Shown here: positions 10,701 to 20,189 of the stretch, piece by piece | How the letters are laid out: every line of letters begins with the position of its first letter | Position numbering within the stretch: position 1 is the first letter of the stretch | DNA from: Fragilariopsis cylindrus CCMP1102 | Lineage: Eukaryota > Bacillariophyta > Bacillariophyceae > Bacillariales > Bacillariaceae | DNA: 64,000 nt | Assembly: GCA_900095095.1 (NCBI GenBank) | Contig: FMBT01000320.1 | Coordinates: 248,001 to 312,000 of the forward strand | Direction of reading: 5' to 3' | Program-made: the position numbers and the translations under genes | Notes under the pieces: generated by a model | What the model was told of the DNA's origin: nothing | The model's input: the letters and a program-made list of their open reading frames with translations, nothing else | Database searches by the model: none

Positions 10701-12919
10701 TTGTTGGAGTTGTTTTTACTGTTACTGGAATCATTGTTTTTCGAAGAACTATTATCATTATTATTTGATGAGGCAGATGACGATTCAGGTCGACCACGAA
10801 AAACTGATTCAGCTGATCCTCTTCGAGAAACAGAAGAAGACTGTTGTTGTTGTTGACGTGGTTGTTGCTGTGAAGGTGGCACACCACCAGTCGATGAAGG
10901 TGGACGTTGTTGTTGTTGTTGTTGTTGCTGTGGAGCCCCCACCTTGTTGTTTGGATCGTTTGCACGGGGAAGATGTAAAGGTGTAGCTGTACCTATAACA
11001 GTTCGTGTAGCTTTTACATTCCCAGCACCATCTACACCAGCAACACCTGCTTTCTCTTGTTGTCCTTGAGGCCCTCCTTGAGGCCCTCCTTGATATTGTT
11101 GTTGTTGTTGTTGAGCATAATACCGATGATAATCTGGATGACCTGGAGGCGGACCACCACGTGATTGAGGTCGACCACCACCACCACCACCACCGTGATG
11201 ATTAGATGGTGGTGGATGTGGTCCTCGATAATGTGGAGGAGGAATAGGTCCACCACGACTACCATCGCGAGGATCACCACCACGATACGATGGATGTTGA
11301 GAAGGATGATGACTAGGATGACCAGGGTGACTACTTCCAGGAGGAGGATGTCTCCCTCGAGATGAAGACGAATGATGAGAAGGCGGATGTCCCCCTGGTC
11401 CGCCTGGTGGAGGTGGTCCTCCACCGTATTGTTGTGAGTGATGTGGTGGATATTGAGAATGATGAGAAGGAGGTGGATGACCACGACTACTATACTGTGG
11501 ATGATGCCGACCGTATTGTTCCCCCCCGTCGATACCACCACCACTACCACCACCTACCCCAGGTGGTGGTGGACCACCATAACCACTTCTTCCACTACTA
11601 CTACTACTACCACCTGGATATTGTTGTCCCCCGCCGTACGGATCTCTTGCACTACTTCCTTGACCAGGTGGTGGTGGACCACCTCGAGAACCACGATGGT
11701 ATGGATTGTATCCATATTGATCAGTAGCAGTAGTAGGGGGAGGAGGACCACCACCAGGACCACCATTGTTTCTTGATAATGGTCTTCCATCGGGTCCGAC
11801 ACTACTACTACCACCACCTCCTTCATAACCCCCACGATGATGAGCAGGATGATGAGGAGGTATAGGTCGACCATCAGGGCCAAGAGGACCAGGAGGACCT
11901 CCTCTACTGCTGCTGCTGCTACCACTTCTTCGAGCATAATGTGATGAAGATGATGGATTACGACTACCATTATGAGGATCGTAATATCCTTGTGGTGGTG
12001 GTGGTTGCTGCTGCTGCTGTGATGATGATGGATTCCCTCCTTGCGTTGATGGTGGTAGTGGTGGTCCTCCTTGCTGATATTGTCCAGGTGGATATCGATC
12101 ATATGGTGGAGGAGCAGCGCCACCACCAGGTTGTTGTCTTCCATATGGATCTCCTCCTCCTGGTGGTCCTCCTCCTCTCATCAGACCTCCTCCTTGTCCT
12201 CCTTGATGCGCTGCTCCATAATACGATTGCTGTTGCTGTTGCTGTTGCTGTTGTTGATATTGCTGCGGATGCAAACTACCACCTGCTTTATTTGGATTAC
12301 GAAATGATTTAGCAGCAGCAGCAGCTGCTGCAGCAGCAGCGGATGGATTTGCTAACACTTCCGTCGGTACTGATACTGATGGTGTGGTGGAGGATGGTCG
12401 CATATTTATATGATGACCTGCTGTAGGCGATCTGGATCGTGTACGTCCACCCCGTCGACTGATACTGGTGGATCCTGTCGATTGTACCGATGCAGCACCT
12501 GATCGTGAGGGTGGTCGTTGCTGTTGCTTTGGTGTCATTGTCATCATACTGTTTGACATGTTAACATTCGACATATCTGTTGGTGATACAGGTTTACTAC
12601 TAGTAGTAACAGGAGTTGTTGTACGATCACCAGCTTTTGGACCACCACCATGAGTAGGAGTTGAAACTACTTTATTTATTGTTATTGCTGCTGCTGAATC
12701 ATCTACATTCAATATTTTGTTATTATCCTCTTGCCGTTGTTCTGTTTTTGCATTAACAACAGCACTATCAGCATCTGTTGATTTCGGCACTACCACCGTA
12801 GTACTACTAGTAGATTCTTTCTTCACGTTCACTGCAACGATGGAAGATTCATCGCCAGCATCATCACCCTTCGATGGTGATGATTTATTATTATTTGATG
12901 ATGATGATGGTGCAGCCAT
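7757..12919 (-). CDS. large low-complexity nuclear-type protein with a C-terminal CxxC...HxC zinc-knuckle domain (1720 aa)
   Basis: I start the protein at MAAPSSSS (ATG at 12917-12919); the frame is open 49 codons further upstream, but that stretch reads like leader sequence. Residues ~1-1000 are disordered and compositionally extreme: poly-A (~195), poly-Q (~220), then long P/G/H/Y/Q-rich and S/N-rich tracts of the kind seen in phase-separating RNA or chromatin proteins. A folded block containing GTPHFYHMLCKHKDAFKDVT lies at ~1108-1140. A basic/acidic stretch precedes a knuckle at ~1405-1420 (RYRCKLCGQPKTNHVC, spacing C-x2-C-x6-H-x-C) with a conserved-looking flank, AVNAFTAAEPG. The last ~100 residues look ordered and end LLTLGFTC. 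Knuckles of this type recur in diatom nuclear proteins; ligand and function are unknown. No introns are seen. Confidence 0.7.
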   Translation of the reverse strand: MAAPSSSSNNNKSSPSKGDDAGDESSIVAVNVKKESTSSTTVVVPKSTDADSAVVNAKTEQRQEDNNKILNVDDSAAAITINKVVSTPTHGGGPKAGDRTTTPVTTSSKPVSPTDMSNVNMSNSMMTMTPKQQQRPPSRSGAASVQSTGSTSISRRGGRTRSRSPTAGHHINMRPSSTTPSVSVPTEVLANPSAAAAAAAAAAKSFRNPNKAGGSLHPQQYQQQQQQQQQQSYYGAAHQGGQGGGLMRGGGPPGGGDPYGRQQPGGGAAPPPYDRYPPGQYQQGGPPLPPSTQGGNPSSSQQQQQPPPPQGYYDPHNGSRNPSSSSHYARRSGSSSSSRGGPPGPLGPDGRPIPPHHPAHHRGGYEGGGGSSSVGPDGRPLSRNNGGPGGGPPPPTTATDQYGYNPYHRGSRGGPPPPGQGSSARDPYGGGQQYPGGSSSSSGRSGYGGPPPPGVGGGSGGGIDGGEQYGRHHPQYSSRGHPPPSHHSQYPPHHSQQYGGGPPPPGGPGGHPPSHHSSSSRGRHPPPGSSHPGHPSHHPSQHPSYRGGDPRDGSRGGPIPPPHYRGPHPPPSNHHGGGGGGGRPQSRGGPPPGHPDYHRYYAQQQQQQYQGGPQGGPQGQQEKAGVAGVDGAGNVKATRTVIGTATPLHLPRANDPNNKVGAPQQQQQQQQRPPSSTGGVPPSQQQPRQQQQQSSSVSRRGSAESVFRGRPESSSASSNNNDNSSSKNNDSSNSKNNSNNPKSGLDSLQTPSNSFEEKKTSRELLPGVATDPSLNPKREHLSPEDPPRIRNPVSNGGELTFDPQRSPKVGISASTSALQMGPPQLTSSLDMAPSFSLFNQSFDSLGDTAQFFNVGGALDGSMLNASQSFDVTKTGSPVNGIGGIGDRADHSSLQLTSSSGTFKLDASMSGALFGMSPTNSFGNGPTSSFSTNTPRANVVGAVTLLGGSNDRSASPSQVLDIYRSQSKGGSGGGREVDIRLSASIGSPMIGTTGSYSSRPFAAEVDGGPSQPSLDRGSGDYYNKSSRVGGSSSGGGGGGGRVMGGSHLSPRPSQQHYASHPSSSSHHHLHSQGVGGGYSHPASSSPHHNQYRSQRVDSVPSSSRQYPPTKDGTPHFYHMLCKHKDAFKDVTFLLPELKKALLASSSTDKVKKEQQGNKAANDTTPKRGGRQAGNRYNEPTDAESAIARRRIVSAVCAFGGTFIGSRMNNPVSSPEASSSVSVVSSSSTKKKSNDNKSSIFREKKTEPATVTPSSSGASSSAAAAADQHHHTSTATTKVSREQAKYDGALPTRYYESNNRLSWEFEENPPIGSTSSKDGCGGDRKGRARSGEDVKVGESPSKKRRTGISSEYCADAAVDDSDNESKGDDDDDDNEDDTSSKKTKGGIDGGDGKDQDGSSPESKRAHKLRYRCKLCGQPKTNHVCQYQQSLVRSIGAMVHPAVNAFTAAEPGLLATDLKEMNNLAISAAAVAAQAAMDNDDDLENSPIRGLPTPDRSSSRTGNNQDIGGTTTAIAADAATSAAQVTPESTIRSGGGGGTTPSSIANSPISSSNGDLTTPQRHRAGTPGDGSRSGTPANNGPTSSSSGKRRKMMSNNNGASAGAAGDQTDLLFVEEMELKPEQFRLVTPSKIIDNNPDAFTYPALPLPYAQRKRLSDNLFSLSKEIPQLTDECASALREARERDLWDLAVAELMTQVVVVVHCHNNDMSFEGLRRYLLTLGFTC

Positions 12920-14769
12920 ATTTAAATAACTACTTATTTGTAATAGTAGTTCGAGATTCTGAATTCGAAAGAATGAAAAAGAAAGATGTGTATACAGTAG
13001 GTGAGAAACATAATTTGATAACGCAACGTAATTCTCAGAGAGAAATAGAGAGATAGACAGAAGCAATCCGAAGATAAAAAAGAAGGATCGAATGAATCAC
13101 ACAAAAAAGATTCAAGAATCAATTTATATTTTTTTCATTCTGCACCGCGTTTTCTTTCTCGCCTTCCTCTCGCCTTTCCTTTTCCTCATATTTTTTAATA
13201 CTACTAGAGATTGAAAAATAGAAACCGTCCTCCCCCGAGCGAGACTACAGTGGTACGGCACAGCACGGCACGGCCATTGCCACTCAGCAAGTGGAGAAGG
13301 ATGGCGAGAATCTCATTTGTCTCTCTATCGGTCTTCTTTATTTCACTCCTCAATTTAATGTCCGACGGAACGACCTGGAGCAAGGCGATAGGGCGAAGGT
13401 GACAGGGATCCGTTTTTTCTTTCAACCAATCAGACAGAACAACACGAAACGAAATCTAAACCAAAATCAAATTCGAAAAAACATAACATACCAACTAATT
13501 AACTAACTAACTCTACCAGCTAATCTTCTTCTTCTTCTCTCTCTCTATTAAAAAACTTTCCGTCAATTGCTAATGTAATATATCTACCAAATGAAATGAA
13601 CAACTGCCGTATATAAGAATTTCTTTGCATACTCAAGCGTAAATAAGAGGGAGACTTGATCTGTTGTGATAGTGGCCTTAAGAGTACTGTAGGGTACTGT
13701 ATTCAATATTCATAAGGTATGATGTTTGTGTTTGTTTTTGGTCTTGGTGCAAAAAAGGTATGCGGCGGTAGAGGCGCGGGTGAAATTGTTATCAATACCT
13801 TAAAAAGTCGAAGCATCCCTTCTAACAGCCACATATATCGGCTTGCGTTAGAAATGAGGTTGAAATTCCGAGAATGGTAACACTTTATTTACTAAGTATA
13901 TAATTTCAACTTCCGTGTAATATCCAAAATAATGTGCAATAAGCTATGTACATATCCAACGCATGACCGTTATGATTCGTACATATTTACAGTGTAATTA
14001 ATCATTGATTGATGTTTCATTCAATTACGGGTTTTCACAATAAAAAGCGATGATTGATTAAGAATTCGGAGATGTTCATGCATATATCTAATGTAACGTC
14101 AATTAACGTTTAACTGTCCAACCTCTCCTATTAACGGTTCACCAACAAACGTCGTGCGTACTTTGTAGCGTCGTAAATCAATGCGCGCATAGCTACTGTA
14201 CGCGACAGTTGGTTTTTCATGGTACAGTAAGCAAGTGCGCATTGCATTTTTCTTGTGATTCAATGACACGAAACGAACTCCTTACAGAACTCACGGGATT
14301 GAAAGCGAAATTTTTCTGTTTTCGCTCTTCTTTTCGAATTTTAAATAATGTACTACAGTACTGTATGAATAATCTGCAAAGTAAAAACAAAACAATACGA
14401 GAAGATAATACACATTTCATCTGCTAGATCCTACTCCAATACTGTACTACTAGCTTGCTTTAGTTTTCATTTCATCGAAGTTTTTAACGGCAGTATGCAT
14501 ACCTCGTTGTCTATCGAAAAAAAAGTTTAGTAAAGGTGAGAAAACACGTGTACATTATAACATACTACCATGTTAAGAAAGAGAATACGCTAGCTAGATT
14601 CGGAAAGAACAAAGAAGACGACTGAGGTGTCGACGGAAGATCCAATTACACAGCAACGCTAATATCCAGGGTGTACGTACGCAAGAGCAAATATCAAGAG
14701 AAAAATAACAAAAAGAAGAAAAATATCTCCATATAAAAAATACAAAAACATCGTTCTATTATTGAAGTA
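12920..14769. other. 1.85-kb intergenic/5' region
   Basis: The part next to 12919 is the leader and promoter side of the large low-complexity gene, with CT-rich tracts at about 13520-13550. TACTGTA-type motifs occur at about 13683-13700, and the perfect palindrome TACAGTACTGTA at 14354-14365. A 72-codon frame at 14209-14427 has no supporting features. Confidence 0.5.
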
Positions 14770-16896
14770 TTAGGTTTTAAAATCCTTCATCATATCACGA
14801 CGAATAGCTTGTGCTACTCGAACAGATCCATGTCTTGCACCAACTAGATTCAAACTATCTGGTCCTAGTTCTAATCCTGCTAACACACCCATGCACCAAC
14901 ATCTTGTACGAGCAAGCCGTTTCCATGCTGGTTCTTCTTGTTCAGTATTTATCACTTGTCCATCCAACCAAGATAGATCCTTCGATAGGACTGGTAAACC
15001 ATTGACAAGTTGTAAAGGCAGTATCTTCTCCAAGGACACCAATGGCGGGTAATGCATGATCGTATTTGTAGCACCGGTAGAAAGCCAAATCATATCGTAG
15101 TCCTCAGATGGGGAACCATCATCAAACGTAACATTTAATTTATTATCATCTTCTTTATTACACGTACTCGTGGTCGTCGTCCATTCAACATGAGCTATTT
15201 CAGTTTCCTCCTTTAGGTAAATTTGTTTTTCAATCGAACAAAGTTCTATGAATATTTCTGGTGAGATACTACCCCCACGACGTGCTTCTTTTAGTCGAGC
15301 TGCACGACTATTAACATCCAACGACCAAAAGTCATCCAGATATTTTCCTCTTGCTGCTCCCATCCATTCATTTTCGACATCAAATTGACGACATAAACAG
15401 GTCGATCTTTGAAGTAACGTAACGGATTCACACCAGGATGAACTAGCTACTAGTAAGGTCAATTGTGCACTTGTAATCCCTGATCACAAAAAGTGAGGAA
15501 TAAGATTGGTTATCAAACTTGTGTGAGTGAGTGTGATGGGATAGATCAATATAAAGCCTGTTAGATATTAATTAGCTGCGCCAATATACAACATACCTCC
15601 ACCAACAATCAGGATACGGAGTGGATTCTCATCGTCGTGTTTGTGGCTGGTGATTTTTCCATTATTGTGTTGCCTTTGCTTCTGCTTCTTTAGCCATGGA
15701 ACAATTTCGGTAGGACTTAAAACTCCTCTGTTACTGGGCAAAGATTTAATATTATTTTCAACTATAATATCTTTTTGCCATGATGGGGTAAAAGAAATAA
15801 AATTTGGACCCATTGCACAAACAATACGTTTCGATTTCACGATTTTAATCCCCCCATTATCGATTCCGTAATTGATTTTTGTTTCAAATATTGGTTCATC
15901 ATCATTACAATTACTACTTTCCTTTGGACATATAGATTCTACGTAACCTTTTTCAACAATATTGTCAATACCGTATGCATTGATAAGTAACTCATGAAAG
16001 TCATTGAAAAGTTCTATTGTTGTTGTATGCTACGGACCACTGAAGTTCTTGTCACGTTGTGTTAGATGTCTTAGTAGTATTAATTCATTATCACGTCCCA
16101 TCATCTCTGCATAATATTCTAAACTACGATGATCGTATGGATCTGCATGTGCATTCATAAGAGATCGCAATTGTTTGATCTTAATAGCATCAAAATTTTC
16201 TTTCCATCCAGACATCCAATCTCCATGCATATCAATAATTGAAATTTTACCTTCTAATACATCGTTCAATTGTAAAGGAGGAGGAGTAGATGATACATTT
16301 TTACTCTTACTATTTTCATTCCGCTGTTGTTGTTTCTTTTTTCTCTGACGATTATTATCGTTCGATTTGCGGCGTGTGTTTGTACCACCACGACGAATTA
16401 AATTTTTAATATGACATCTGACATCATGGTTGGATCGAATATTCTTTGTATGGTGATCTCGACGACTTCGTTCCTTTTCGGTAAGAAAATCAGGTTCTGG
16501 TTCAAGTAAACGTAATAACAACGTTAATGCATGTGGACCTGCTCCAATAATTAATAACTCCTTCACATCATCATGATTGCCTTCTTCTGCTAGTCCATCA
16601 TTATCTTTGTCAATATGCGGAGTGGCATTGGTATCATTATTGTCTATCGTAGCATTCGTTTTTACCTCTTGTTGTGGTTTGTTTGTAGTATTTTTCCTGT
16701 TCTTGTCTTGCATTACAATGGACGTTAGTTGACACATTGCTATTGCTGCTGCTGCTACTGTTGCTGTTGCTGTTGCTGTTATTGTACAATAGAACGATCT
16801 GCAGCAGAATACTAATAACTTTTGCGGAGAGATAAAGTTAATTCGCGATGAAATGAAACAATTTAATGATTTCATTTGTATTTTTGGAAACATCAT
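14770..16896 (-). CDS. FAD/NAD(P)-binding monooxygenase-like oxidoreductase, two exons, with one in-frame TAG
   Basis: Two Rossmann motifs are present: ELLIIGAGPHA (residues ~113-123, FAD site) and RILIVGGG-ITSA (~427-437, NAD(P) site). The second is created by splicing exon 15597-16896 to exon 14770-15479 across a 117-nt GT-AG intron (15480-15596). Between them, WKENFDAIKIKQLRSLMNAH resembles the flavin-proximal 'LRS...HPDP' region of OSGIN and ornithine/lysine N-monooxygenase relatives. The full frame would be 669 codons. A TAG at 16030-16032 lies in frame within 'NFSGP-TAG-HTTTIELFNDFH', where the family pattern suggests Tyr. Either the allele is broken, the codon is an assembly or polymorphic change, or an undetected short splice removes it. 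The N-terminus (~1-60) is hydrophobic and A/T-rich, possibly an organellar or membrane leader; a later start is possible. Confidence 0.65.
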
Positions 16897-17182
16897 GGAT
16901 TTTGTGTGACAAAGGTCGCATTTTGTATTAAGAATATTGGCCTTTTCGCCAGGCTATTTCTAAAAAATCAGGCTTTTGATAGTATCTTCAAGGCTTTGCT
17001 TCTTATTCTTCTGCAAGCAATCTTTTACCACTGCTGCGCGCAGTACAACAATTTTTGTAAAATAAAGATAGAATAGGAAAAAGAAAAATATATGTAGATA
17101 GTATTCTAAATTATATTTATTACAGTAATAGATACCAAAATTCTCTGGTAGAAAATGAATGTAATTTTCTTTCATGTATACT

Positions 17183-19399
17183 TCAATTAGCAGAAGTAGC
17201 AGCTTCTGCAATAGGCCATGACCAGCTATTACTAGATGTAGCGCTCGAAAAAGAAACAATGTCATCATCGACATTGACATCGTTTTCGCGATCGTTGTTG
17301 GTTACTGAAAGGTTCATAAACGAGAGTTGTGACACAACTGATGGTGCTAACGATACATTGTCGTTATCGTTATCGTTATCGTTATCATTATCATAGTCGT
17401 CATGATAGTCGTCGTCATCGATGTTGTCATCGATGTTGTCATCGATGCTGCCATTGCCAATAGAATAATTATCGTCCGGTGTTTGCGCTATTGTTGGAAC
17501 TAAAGACGATTCCATTAATATTGAGTGGTCATCACAATCATCATTATTATGAGAGGGAAAACAAGGATGTTGATGTAGTTGATTAGAAAAGAAGTTGTTG
17601 TTATTCGATGGTGATGGATCAGAAGGATGTACTGCTTCTGAAGTTGTAAACGCTGTAAAAGGAGTAGGAGAATGCCAACGAGTAGTAGTAGTAGTAGTAG
17701 TAGTAGTATCGAAACTAAAAGGATTCAAATTTCCATAACTACTACCACGAGATTTTTCCAATAGTTGTGGCTTTTCCTGCTTGCATCGTCCAGTCGAATT
17801 TCGTTTCGATTTCACGTCCAGGTGTTGCGCAGTATTAGAAGATAATAATATGGATGTCGAATTTGATAAAGATGACGATGGTGTCTTATCATCTGATGCA
17901 GTAGCGAAAGGAGATTTAAATTGTTTGACTATTTTTCGACTCGCAGCAGAACGTTTCATAGATTCCATAAGTACTTTCATTGATTCATTGATCATGTTGG
18001 CATCAATAAGACTGTCTTGCTGCTGCTGCTGCTTGGTTTCCGTTTCTGTGGTTGTGGCAGCGGTGGTGGTGATGGTTCTAATATGATTGTGTTGTTGCAC
18101 AAATAGTTTATTGTCTTTTGTTACTGCTGCTCCATATTTTTCTGGGAAGTTTGCCATATGTGGTGCACTATCGTCATTAGTACAGAGATTACTGTTACCG
18201 TTACCGAAAGATGATGATGATAGTTTGATGAGTTCTTGATCTTGTTGTATGGCGGCGTTTACTTCTGGTTCATTTTTGTTGCCGTAGTTATCATCGTCCA
18301 TTCGGGTCATTCCTCTGTACTGACTTGACCGGTCACGGACGTCGTGTAATGATCGTGATAGTCCATCATCTTGAACACGAGCACGATTTCGTTGTTGGTT
18401 GGTGTATTCACCAATACCCTCTTGATTAGTACTTGGAGTAAAGCCGTTGAGTGATCCAGACATTGCATTGTTGCTGTTGCTGCTGCTGCTTCTTCTAGGC
18501 ATCATTGCGTTGTTACTGTTGCTTCTTCTACTGATATAAGATGATGCTCGACGTTTTCCTTGCGTCGTTGTCAGATCAAGTGCTTGAGACATACGAGTTA
18601 TTCCTCTATAACGAATACCATTACGAGATTGTGACATGCTTTGAATGTCATCACTTTTTGTGTGAGACACCCCTCGTTTATTGTGAGTATTACCATAAAG
18701 AGATTGTGCCATCTCTTCCATGTTGCTACTACTCGTGCGACTTACCCCTCGTCTATTCCGAGCACTATAAAGAGACTGTGCCATCTCTTCCACGTTGTCA
18801 ATACTCGTGCGAGTTACTCCGCGTCTATTGCGAAAACCATTAAAAGATATTGGTATTCTTAGCATACTGTCACTATTCGTGCGAGATACTACTCGTCTTG
18901 CATTTCGAATACCATAAGGAGATGCTTGTTGTGCTTGTGGCATCATTTCTCGCATACTATCACTATGCACACGAGACACCTCTCGCCTACTTCGGATACC
19001 ATAAGGAGAGTGTGGCATTTCTCGCATACTATCACTATGCGAACGAGTCACGTCTCCTCTGCTGCGAAAGCTATTGAGGGATTGTGACATTGCATATTGA
19101 TTACTACCACCACTATTACCGCGAGACACTCTGTGTGCATCATTGTGCGCTACTTGCGACATTGATTGCATCATGCGGCATCTATCACTCATAGAGTTGC
19201 CACTGAGTGATACATAAACTGACTGTACAGCGAAATCTCGATTATCTTGACGAATTGGTTTCATTGTGTTCTTCTTCTCCCTCTTCCTCGCTGCTTGCGA
19301 CATTGATTGCATCATGCGGAATCTATCACTCATAGAGTTACCACTGAGTGATACAGACATTGACTGTACATCGAAATCTCGATTATCTACATGAACCAT
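17183..19399 (-). CDS. S/R/N-rich repeat protein with basophilic-kinase-type phosphosites (738 aa)
   Basis: The N-terminus holds two copies of a ~30-residue block (DNRDF-x-VQS ... SLSGNSMSDR ... MMQSMSQ). Residues ~100-280 hold about eight copies of a ~25-residue unit of the form 'SLYGIRSRRGVSRT(H/N)SDSMREMAQ'. Each carries an R-x-x-S/T site (RSHSDS, RVHSDS, RTNSDS, RTSSSN) typical of AGC/CaMK kinase and 14-3-3 targets. The remainder is poly-S/N/T, an acidic (DN)n tract near residue 680 and a hydrophobic-aromatic ending (SNSWSWPIAEAATSAN). No enzyme domain, signal peptide or membrane span is seen. It is likely a disordered scaffold or regulatory protein; no family was recognised. The ATG at 19399 opens directly into the first repeat block, supporting this start. 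Confidence 0.6.
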   Translation of the reverse strand: MVHVDNRDFDVQSMSVSLSGNSMSDRFRMMQSMSQAARKREKKNTMKPIRQDNRDFAVQSVYVSLSGNSMSDRCRMMQSMSQVAHNDAHRVSRGNSGGSNQYAMSQSLNSFRSRGDVTRSHSDSMREMPHSPYGIRSRREVSRVHSDSMREMMPQAQQASPYGIRNARRVVSRTNSDSMLRIPISFNGFRNRRGVTRTSIDNVEEMAQSLYSARNRRGVSRTSSSNMEEMAQSLYGNTHNKRGVSHTKSDDIQSMSQSRNGIRYRGITRMSQALDLTTTQGKRRASSYISRRSNSNNAMMPRRSSSSNSNNAMSGSLNGFTPSTNQEGIGEYTNQQRNRARVQDDGLSRSLHDVRDRSSQYRGMTRMDDDNYGNKNEPEVNAAIQQDQELIKLSSSSFGNGNSNLCTNDDSAPHMANFPEKYGAAVTKDNKLFVQQHNHIRTITTTAATTTETETKQQQQQDSLIDANMINESMKVLMESMKRSAASRKIVKQFKSPFATASDDKTPSSSLSNSTSILLSSNTAQHLDVKSKRNSTGRCKQEKPQLLEKSRGSSYGNLNPFSFDTTTTTTTTTRWHSPTPFTAFTTSEAVHPSDPSPSNNNNFFSNQLHQHPCFPSHNNDDCDDHSILMESSLVPTIAQTPDDNYSIGNGSIDDNIDDNIDDDDYHDDYDNDNDNDNDNDNVSLAPSVVSQLSFMNLSVTNNDRENDVNVDDDIVSFSSATSSNSWSWPIAEAATSAN

Positions 19400-20189
19400 C
19401 TACCTATTCCTTTTTTTTCTGATGTTGTCGCTGCTTTGCTTTCGTCTGAATATTATTCGCTTGTGGGTGTGACACTGTAACAGAGGAATGATACAATTGT
19501 TTTGATGACCGACGACGTACAAGTACTTCGTAACGTATTCTTGTCTTTCCCATCAAACGGTTCCGTTCGATTACAGCTGTTGATAGGGACTAAAATGTAG
19601 GGACTGCAATGCAGTGTAGCGAGGATTGTATCGGTTGGTGATGTTAGTGGGCGATTAGACGGCAGGTTGTCGAAAATAAATATCAGCATAATGGCACACA
19701 GGTAGTGATAATTCAAAAGAATAATCTCAATGATAGTTTTGGTGGAGACTAAATAATGAATACTCAACGGAAGACAATATAATAAATACGTACAAATATC
19801 AATCTATTGCCCTTTGTTTAAGAAAATTATTTAATAGCCCCTTAATACATAGTGTTATTATTAAAGAGCCCATAAAGGAAGAAGACAATTATAAGCCCCT
19901 TTTAGGCGAATTTACACGATATATCACTTTAAAATCGCGTAAAAATGCGCGCTCTATAAGTACTATTATGGTACTTATAATCAGGCTGTTAGGGATAATG
20001 TAATGTATAAATTATGTGCAGTCGCTAACGTTATAATATGCATATTGTAGTACTGTATGAAATTGCAATAACTAACAGATAGTCTGGCAGTAACTAACGC
20101 TCCATAACGTTCAGGAATGAACGCTATCATTCAAGTCAGAGCTTTGTTACAGCTTTTTCTAGATTCATTTTGAAAGAGCAGGAGTCGAG
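19400..20189. other. intergenic, AT-rich; nothing recognised
   Basis: Lies upstream of the repeat protein and at the 3' end of the exonuclease gene. A 104-codon minus-strand frame (19453-19767) has no motif and ends near the start of the repeat protein; it is probably leader sequence. A GTACTGTA motif occurs at 20050-20057. Confidence 0.45.

Noticed and set aside
8635-12312. Several frames of 80-200 codons on both strands inside the 1720-aa gene, some rich in V/L/H or W/R/T
   Set aside because: They are alternate-frame readings of trinucleotide repeats (CAC, CCA, TGG, GAT), show only homopolymer-like content and have no motif of their own.
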